Below are positions 6,204 to 10,705 of a stretch of DNA of 10,705 bases, piece after piece. The notes under the pieces were generated by a model. The model was not told where the DNA came from. It did no database searches and saw only the letters and a list, made by a program, of their open reading frames with translations. Within the stretch, counting starts at the first letter, position 1, and each line of letters starts with the position of its first letter. The position numbers and the translations under genes were made by a program. This DNA comes from Comamonadaceae bacterium (lineage in GTDB: Bacteria; Pseudomonadota; Gammaproteobacteria; Burkholderiales; Burkholderiaceae_C): the NCBI GenBank assembly GCA_947454695.1, contig CANGMW010000063.1, positions 1 to 10,705 of the forward strand, written 5' to 3'.

Positions 6204-6482
6204 ATGCGTCTTCTTGACATCTTCACCCACCTTCTGAATCTGGTCGCACCTGCGATGGCCTGCGCACTGGTTTTACCGTGGGCTGCGCGTTGGTTCTTGA
6301 AACCCCAGGCTGCGCGTATCGACGTGTGGACCCAATCCGTGGTGCTGTGGGGGGTCGGGATTGCCGCACTGATGGTCTGTTTGTGGGCGTTGGGGCGCGA
6401 CGGCAAGATGGCCGCTTATGCAGCACTGGTCACCTCCCAAGCCACGGCGCAGTGGTGGATGATGCGCGCTTGGCGCACTTGA
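6204..6482 (+). CDS. Small hypothetical membrane protein
   Basis: I do not recognise a named family for this 92-residue protein. It has two clear hydrophobic segments: about residues 11-31 (NLVAPAMACALVLPWAARWF) and about 43-63 (TQSVVLWGVGIAALMVCLWA). A third, weaker segment lies at about 69-87 (MAAYAALVTSQATAQWWMM). This predicts a two- or three-pass inner-membrane protein with five Trp residues in all. A GGAG at 6191-6194, 9 nt before ATG 6204, supports the start. The gene diverges from hemA across 70 nt, and the PhnD-type gene begins 51 nt after it on the same strand, so the two may be co-transcribed. Whether it works with the downstream binding protein and kinase is unknown. It could simply be a small conserved protein of the lineage. 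Confidence 0.75.
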   Translation: MRLLDIFTHLLNLVAPAMACALVLPWAARWFLKPQAARIDVWTQSVVLWGVGIAALMVCLWALGRDGKMAAYAALVTSQATAQWWMMRAWRT

Positions 6483-6533
6483 ATCGCATGACTACCCATG
6501 TTGGGAATGTCTTCACCTCAACAGCGAGCTGAC

Positions 6534-7403
6534 ATGTCATTTCGTTCATCAAATCTTAGGCGGATGCTCTCTGGCATAGCCACTTTGGCGGTTTGCTGGG
6601 GTGTCAGCACCGCGGGGCTGGCAGCGGACCCAAAAGTCTATCGATTTTCTCCGGTGAATCAGCACAGCATTGCGCTGACCGCCGCTTATTGGAACCCCAT
6701 CGTGGCCTATGTCTCCGAGACGAGTGGTGTCTCCTTAGAGCTCAAAATTGGACGCACTTCGGCCGATACCACCGCTTTTGTGCTGGCGCAGGAGGTGGAA
6801 TTTGTTTTCAGCAACCACCTGTTCAGCCCACAGCGAGAGAAGTTGGGCTGGCAAGTGTTTGGCCGGCGTCTCACGCCACCTGTCTATGGCCAAATCATCG
6901 TGACCGACAACTCGCCCATCACCGAACTGGCCCAACTCGCAGACAAGCCGATTGCTTACCCGGGGCCCGAAGCCCTGGTGGCCTACAAGCTGCCGGCGGC
7001 TCATCTGGCCGTGATGCACATTCCCACCCGAACCGTTTTTGGCGGCAATATGGACGGTGCCTTGGAGCAACTCTTCAGTGGCAAGGTGGCAGCCGTCGGC
7101 GTGAACGCGCAATTGGCGCAAAGCTACGCACGGCGCATGGGTTTGAAATACCGGGTGCTGTGGTCTTCCCCGCCGATGCTGGATCTGGCCCTGATGGTCT
7201 CTTCCAAAGTACCCGAGCGTGACAAAAAAGCGGTTGCCAAAGCATTTCTTGAAATGCATTTGAATCCCAAGGGCTTGGCGATTTTGACCGAAGCCTCGAC
7301 CCAGAGCGGCTTAAGTGCGGTGGCGCATTTCGTTGAAGCCAACGGGAGCGAGTACACGTCCTATCGGGACTTTTACCGCACGGCACCCGCCTTCTTACGA
7401 TAA
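6534..7403 (+). CDS. PhnD-type periplasmic solute-binding protein, likely kinase-linked receptor
   Basis: The 289-residue product is a predicted periplasmic binding protein of the phosphate/phosphite/phosphonate (PhnD-like) type. I chose ATG 6534 because it gives a clean signal peptide: MSFRSSNLRR, hydrophobic MLSGIATLAVCWGV, cleavage near STAGLA-ADP (residue 30-31). In-frame ATGs at 6498 and 6507 would add 12 or 9 residues without a better ribosome binding site. The mature part has family-like features. These are an N-terminal VYRFSPVNQHS strand, YWNPIVAYVSETSGVSLELK, a central GQIIVTDNSPITELAQL and YPGPEALVAYKLP hinge region, and GGNMDGALEQLFSGKVAAVGVN. The usual D of the last block appears to be replaced (KVAAVG). 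The mature protein contains no cysteine. No ABC permease or ATPase gene is adjacent; a histidine kinase gene begins 14 nt downstream. A sensing role is therefore more likely than transport, but this is inferred from context and the ligand is unknown. Confidence 0.85.
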   Translation: MSFRSSNLRRMLSGIATLAVCWGVSTAGLAADPKVYRFSPVNQHSIALTAAYWNPIVAYVSETSGVSLELKIGRTSADTTAFVLAQEVEFVFSNHLFSPQREKLGWQVFGRRLTPPVYGQIIVTDNSPITELAQLADKPIAYPGPEALVAYKLPAAHLAVMHIPTRTVFGGNMDGALEQLFSGKVAAVGVNAQLAQSYARRMGLKYRVLWSSPPMLDLALMVSSKVPERDKKAVAKAFLEMHLNPKGLAILTEASTQSGLSAVAHFVEANGSEYTSYRDFYRTAPAFLR

Positions 7404-7417
7404 CTGCCGCTGAGTTC

Positions 7418-9718
7418 ATGAAATTCAATCTGGTCAAACTGGTGTCGCACTCCCTGGTGGGACGGGTGTTTGCTTTGTACATCACCACGTTGTTGACCTT
7501 TGTATTCACGGGCGTGGCAATTTTTTACCTGTACCAATTCACCGGCGAACTCTCGGATGCCCAGCAACGCACCGATGCCTTGAGCCAGGTGATGACGCCC
7601 ACCATCATCGACAGCGCGGTGATCGGGGACTACGACACGATTCGCCGTACCTTAGAGCGCGCCGTGCATCAATCAACCCTGGCCTCTGCCAGCTACATCG
7701 ATCTGCAGGGCGGGGTGATCAAGGCGGTGTTTGAGACTGACTCTCAAGTCGGGCCGCCCGACTGGCTGCTGCGTCTGGTGAGCGCACGACTGTTTGATGT
7801 CAACCAAAACATCTCGGTGGGTGGGCGTGACTACGGTGTCTTGCGATTGAGCTTTGCCAATGAACGCATTGCTGCGCGCTTGTGGGAGCAGTTGCTCATT
7901 GCCCTTTTACTGGCCGTGGTGAGCATCACGGGGGGTGGCTTGCTCATTTGGTTTCCTTTGGTGCGCTGGTTGGGAAAGTTAAGTCTGGTGCGCGATTTCG
8001 AACAAGCCATGCTCAGAGGCGAGAGCGGTCAACTTTTCAGCGTTCCCGAGAAATTGCCACTTGAATTCAGGCGAACTTTTGATGTCCTCAAGCGGGCTGC
8101 TGCCAACTTGCACTCACAAAGGATTGAGGCAGAGGTCACTTTGGGGGCCATCACCGACGGCGTGTTCACCCTGGACCCACTGGGGCAAGTGGTCTTGGCT
8201 AATCCGGCCGGCTGCCTGATGACGGGCAAGTCTCACCATGAGTTGATAGGACAACCGATCGCGGCCATTTTTCCGCAATTGTTCATCGGCGGGCAACCCA
8301 TGCGACCCTGGATGGCCCGGCGAGTCACCCTGGCTGTAGGCGAGAGTCGACGGCTGGTGGTCAATACCAACTTATCCACGATTGACTCGCCCGATGGCAG
8401 CACGGTGGGTTTTGTACTGGCGTGCAATGACATCAGCGAACAGTATGAATTGAACCAACGATTGCGCAATGAACTCAAAGCACGCGAATCCACTTTGGTG
8501 GCACTTCGCAAGGTGCTCGAGGGCCTGTTGCATTCAACCCCGTCGAGCAATTTGAAAGCGGACACCGATGATTTGCAGGCCATCTCGGCCATGATCTCTG
8601 AACTCGTTGCACAGTTGCAAATCCGTGGCGAGCAGCTCAATGGTATTTTTGCCCTCAGCCCCGACGGATTTGTGTCCTTTGACGCTCAGCGACGCGCCAA
8701 TTATGTGAGCCCCGCGTTTGAGCGATTGACCGGGATTTCGGAGTCGATGGTGCTTGGCAAACAGGAGTTGGAGGTCGAGGCCTTGATCCGCATCCAGTGC
8801 AATCCCGAGCAGCCTTGGCGCAGCGTGATAGCCGCTCGTGAAGACGCTGTGCAGGCGTCGGATTTGCAACCCAAGCGTGAGCGTATTGAGTTGTTGCGCC
8901 CGGTGCACCGGGTCATCGAAGTGGGTCTGGTCGAAGGGACGACCTATGCCATTTCGCAGGTGCTCTCACTTCGCGATGTGACCCACGAGAGCGAAATCGA
9001 CAACATGAAAAGCGAATTCCTCTCCACCGCCGCCCATGAATTGCGCACCCCCATGACCAGCATCTATGGTTTTGTACAACTGCTGGTCAACCGCAAATTA
9101 ACGCCAGAGCGCCAACTGGAGATCTACAACACGATTTACCGGCAAACCGAGCGCATGATTTCTATTCTTAACGAGTTGCTGGATTTGTCGCGCATTGAGG
9201 CGCGGCGCGGCAAGGATTTTGTGTTTGAAGTCACCGATCTTTTGGCCTTGGTGCGCGACATCTTGAAGGACTTCAAGCCGCCGCAAGAGCGGGGACAGCC
9301 CCTCGCCCAAGATGACGGCATGGATATCTCTGTCGTTGTGGACCGCAACAAAATGGCGCAAGCGATTGGCAATATTTTGTCCAACGCCTACAAATATTCA
9401 CCCGGTGGCGGTGACGTTCAGGTGCGCTTGGTGCGTGACACGGCCTCTGAACCGATGATGGTGGGCATCGAGGTGCGCGATAAGGGCATTGGCCTGACGC
9501 CGGAGCAACTCGCTCGGGTGAGTGAGCGTTTTTACCGTGCGGATGCCTCCGGCACCATCCCGGGTACCGGCTTGGGCATGAGCATCGTGAAAGAAATCAT
9601 TGAGCTGCATGGCGGTGAGTTGCGACTGGAGAGTGAAATCCATGTCGGCACCGCGGTGACCCTGTGGCTGCCTTCTGCACCAGCCGCTTTGACGCAGCCC
9701 GCTACCCTGCGGGCGTGA
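7418..9718 (+). CDS. Membrane sensor histidine kinase with two PAS domains
   Basis: The product is a 766-residue inner-membrane two-component sensor kinase. TM1 is at about residues 18-40 and TM2 at about 157-180. Between them is a small periplasmic domain (about 41-155) that could contact the PhnD-type receptor encoded 14 nt upstream. A degenerate HAMP-like linker (about 180-235) follows. PAS1 (about 238-342) begins near LGAITDGVFTLDPLGQVVLA. PAS2 (about 405-522) begins near LNGIFALSPDGFVSFDAQ. The HisKA domain has the phospho-acceptor His540 in STAAHELRTPMTSI. The ATPase domain has an N box with Asn656 (GNILSNAYKYSP), G1 DKGIG (688-692), an F box ERFYRAD and G2 GTGLGMSI (716-723). All catalytic residues are intact. 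No receiver domain is fused and no response-regulator gene is adjacent, so the partner lies elsewhere. The 3' end overlaps ugpQ by 17 nt. Confidence 0.95.
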   Translation: MKFNLVKLVSHSLVGRVFALYITTLLTFVFTGVAIFYLYQFTGELSDAQQRTDALSQVMTPTIIDSAVIGDYDTIRRTLERAVHQSTLASASYIDLQGGVIKAVFETDSQVGPPDWLLRLVSARLFDVNQNISVGGRDYGVLRLSFANERIAARLWEQLLIALLLAVVSITGGGLLIWFPLVRWLGKLSLVRDFEQAMLRGESGQLFSVPEKLPLEFRRTFDVLKRAAANLHSQRIEAEVTLGAITDGVFTLDPLGQVVLANPAGCLMTGKSHHELIGQPIAAIFPQLFIGGQPMRPWMARRVTLAVGESRRLVVNTNLSTIDSPDGSTVGFVLACNDISEQYELNQRLRNELKARESTLVALRKVLEGLLHSTPSSNLKADTDDLQAISAMISELVAQLQIRGEQLNGIFALSPDGFVSFDAQRRANYVSPAFERLTGISESMVLGKQELEVEALIRIQCNPEQPWRSVIAAREDAVQASDLQPKRERIELLRPVHRVIEVGLVEGTTYAISQVLSLRDVTHESEIDNMKSEFLSTAAHELRTPMTSIYGFVQLLVNRKLTPERQLEIYNTIYRQTERMISILNELLDLSRIEARRGKDFVFEVTDLLALVRDILKDFKPPQERGQPLAQDDGMDISVVVDRNKMAQAIGNILSNAYKYSPGGGDVQVRLVRDTASEPMMVGIEVRDKGIGLTPEQLARVSERFYRADASGTIPGTGLGMSIVKEIIELHGGELRLESEIHVGTAVTLWLPSAPAALTQPATLRA
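9697..9714. terminator. Candidate hairpin in the histidine kinase/ugpQ convergent overlap
   Basis: A perfect 6-bp GC-only stem, GCCCGC (9697-9702) / GCGGGC (9709-9714), has a 6-nt loop TACCCT. It lies across the tail-to-tail overlap of the kinase and ugpQ genes, inside both coding sequences. No T-run follows on either strand. It is positioned to serve both transcripts, but a terminator role is inferred from location only. Confidence 0.35.
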
Positions 9719-10469
9719 ACAGGTCAACCCGGTCGGTGATGATGCCGTCGGTGCCCAAATCGATCAGCCGTTGCGCGGCCCACTCGTCGTTGACGGTGTA
9801 GCTCAGCATCCGAAACCCGGCGCTGCGGGCCTCACGCACACTGGCTTCATCCCACAGGGCGTAGTTACACACCACGGCCACACAGCCCAGTGTCAAAGCG
9901 GTGTCCAGCCAGCCGGTCCACAAGGTGTCGAGCAGCAAGCCGCGCGGCAAATTGGCAGCGGCTTCACGCGCGCCAGCCAGCGCCTCGGGCTGGAAAGAGG
10001 TCAGCAGCGGTGGCACCGCGGCGTGCTGCCACAGGCTTGCTGCGTGCTGGGCCACCACCTCACCCGTGCGGCGTTCCAGGCCGGGTGTCGGTTTGATTTC
10101 AATGTTCAAAAAATAATGGTTGATCAGGCAAAAGCGCGCCACTGTCTCCAGCGTCGCCAAGGGTTCACCGGCGTACTGGCGTGAATGCCAACTCCCCGCA
10201 TCGAGTCGCGACAAGAGCCTCCAAGGCAAATCACCGCCCACGCCCTGGCCGTTGCTGGTGCGCTGCAATGTGCTGTCATGCAAAAGAAAAGGCACTTCAT
10301 CTTGCGACAGCTTCACATCGCACTCGAACATGCGGTAACCGTGGGCTGCGCCCAAGCGCATGGCGGCCAAAGTGTTTTCGGGGGCGAGTTTGCCAGCACC
10401 ACGATGCGCCACCCAACGCGGGTAGGGCCAGTGTTGGGCGTTGACTTCTTCAGTGAAGGACGGATTCAT
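9702..10469 (-). CDS. ugpQ: Glycerophosphodiester phosphodiesterase UgpQ
   Basis: The 255-residue product is a GDPD-family TIM-barrel enzyme that hydrolyses glycerophosphodiesters to glycerol-3-phosphate and an alcohol. The catalytic signature is intact: His22-Arg23 in WVAHRGAGKLAPENTLAA, Glu31-Asn32, Glu49 and Asp51 in MFECDVKL, and His64 in FLLHDSTLQRTSNG. Later conserved pieces are the IEIKPTPG strand and the C-terminal TVNDEWAAQRLIDLGTDGIITD motif. No signal peptide is visible, so it acts in the cytoplasm, as expected of UgpQ. Its start overlaps the ugpC stop by 4 nt (ATGA, 10466-10469), which places it at the end of a ugp-type uptake operon. There it would process imported phosphodiesters. 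Such operons are commonly induced by phosphate starvation, but the promoter lies outside the window. Confidence 0.95.
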   Translation of the reverse strand: MNPSFTEEVNAQHWPYPRWVAHRGAGKLAPENTLAAMRLGAAHGYRMFECDVKLSQDEVPFLLHDSTLQRTSNGQGVGGDLPWRLLSRLDAGSWHSRQYAGEPLATLETVARFCLINHYFLNIEIKPTPGLERRTGEVVAQHAASLWQHAAVPPLLTSFQPEALAGAREAAANLPRGLLLDTLWTGWLDTALTLGCVAVVCNYALWDEASVREARSAGFRMLSYTVNDEWAAQRLIDLGTDGIITDRVDLFTPAG

Positions 10470-10705
10470 AGCCGCTTGCCGGTGCTGGCATCGAACCAGT
10501 GCAGGCGTTCGGGTGTTGCGGTGATGTGCAAAGTGGCGCCTAAGGCAGGCACGCTAGCCAGTCCTTCTTCGGTTCGCACAATGAGAGATTCACCGTTCAG
10601 CCGCGTATAAAACAGTCGCTCCGCGCCCAACATTTCCATGGCTTCAACCTGAACCGCCCAGCTGTGATCGGTCGCAGCCGCATGGATGTGCAGATGCTCC
10701 GGCCG
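10466..10705 (-). CDS. ugpC: ABC transporter ATP-binding protein UgpC, C-terminal fragment
   Basis: Only the last 79 codons plus TGA are inside the window; the gene continues past the right edge. The translated tail starts RPEHLHI and contains VEAMEMLGAERLFYTRLNGE and later LHWFDASTGKRL. This is the C-terminal OB/TOBE regulatory domain of the MalK/UgpC group of sugar and glycerol-3-phosphate importer ATPases. The RPE(H) and HWFD..TGKRL elements are typical of that group. The Walker motifs are outside the window. The specific assignment to UgpC rather than another MalK-like ATPase rests mainly on the 4-nt overlap with ugpQ. This fragment is easily missed because no start codon lies inside the window. 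Confidence 0.83.
   Translation of the reverse strand, partial: RPEHLHIHAAATDHSWAVQVEAMEMLGAERLFYTRLNGESLIVRTEEGLASVPALGATLHITATPERLHWFDASTGKRL

Noticed and set aside
6498..6533. N-terminal extension of the PhnD-type protein from ATG 6498 or 6507
   Set aside because: The extra residues (MLGMSSPQQRAD) lengthen the signal peptide n-region without basic residues in front, and neither ATG has a properly spaced ribosome binding site.
6735..7259. Minus-strand open frame of 174 codons opposite the PhnD-type gene
   Set aside because: It has no motif support, and the plus-strand frame has a signal peptide and family features.

Overview
The window looks like chromosomal core sequence of a betaproteobacterium, most likely a Burkholderiales member close to Comamonadaceae (for example Rhodoferax- or Limnohabitans-like). 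This rests on the moderately GC-rich composition, the hemA-prfA-prmC cluster with a CGFS glutaredoxin gene nearby, the proS-lytic transglycosylase pair, the Burkholderiales-type ProQ/FinO-domain protein and the ugpC-ugpQ pair. The family-level placement is an inference from protein flavour, not from a database search.

Layout, left to right. (1) On the plus strand are the 3' end of proS (prolyl-tRNA synthetase) and, 5 nt later, a periplasmic lytic transglycosylase. These converge with (2) grxD (monothiol CGFS glutaredoxin) on the minus strand. (3) Divergent from grxD, on the plus strand, are a SlyD-like FKBP prolyl isomerase with a His-rich tail and a ProQ/FinO-domain RNA-binding protein. (4) The minus-strand block, read right to left, is hemA (glutamyl-tRNA reductase), prfA (release factor 1) and prmC (methyltransferase that modifies the release-factor GGQ). 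It ends in a tail-to-tail overlap with the ProQ-domain gene. (5) Divergent from hemA, on the plus strand, are a 92-residue membrane protein, a PhnD-type periplasmic binding protein and a 766-residue membrane sensor histidine kinase with two PAS domains. (6) Convergent with the kinase, on the minus strand, are ugpQ (glycerophosphodiester phosphodiesterase) and the C-terminal end of ugpC (ABC transporter ATPase), joined by an ATGA overlap.

Most of the window is housekeeping: translation (proS, prfA, prmC), tetrapyrrole synthesis that starts from glutamyl-tRNA (hemA), Fe-S handling (grxD), protein and RNA chaperones, cell-wall turnover and glycerol-3-phosphate/phosphodiester uptake. The least explained part is 6204-9718. 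Here a solute-binding protein sits beside a histidine kinase, with no ABC permease or ATPase and no response regulator next to it. That suggests a periplasmic receptor plus kinase sensing unit of the general kind known for AioX-AioS, but with an unknown ligand.

The gene density is very high. No gene-free stretch exceeds about 110 bases. All three convergent junctions are separated by 10 nt or overlap, and each carries a GC-rich inverted repeat. I saw no tRNA, rRNA, CRISPR array, insertion sequence or phage gene.
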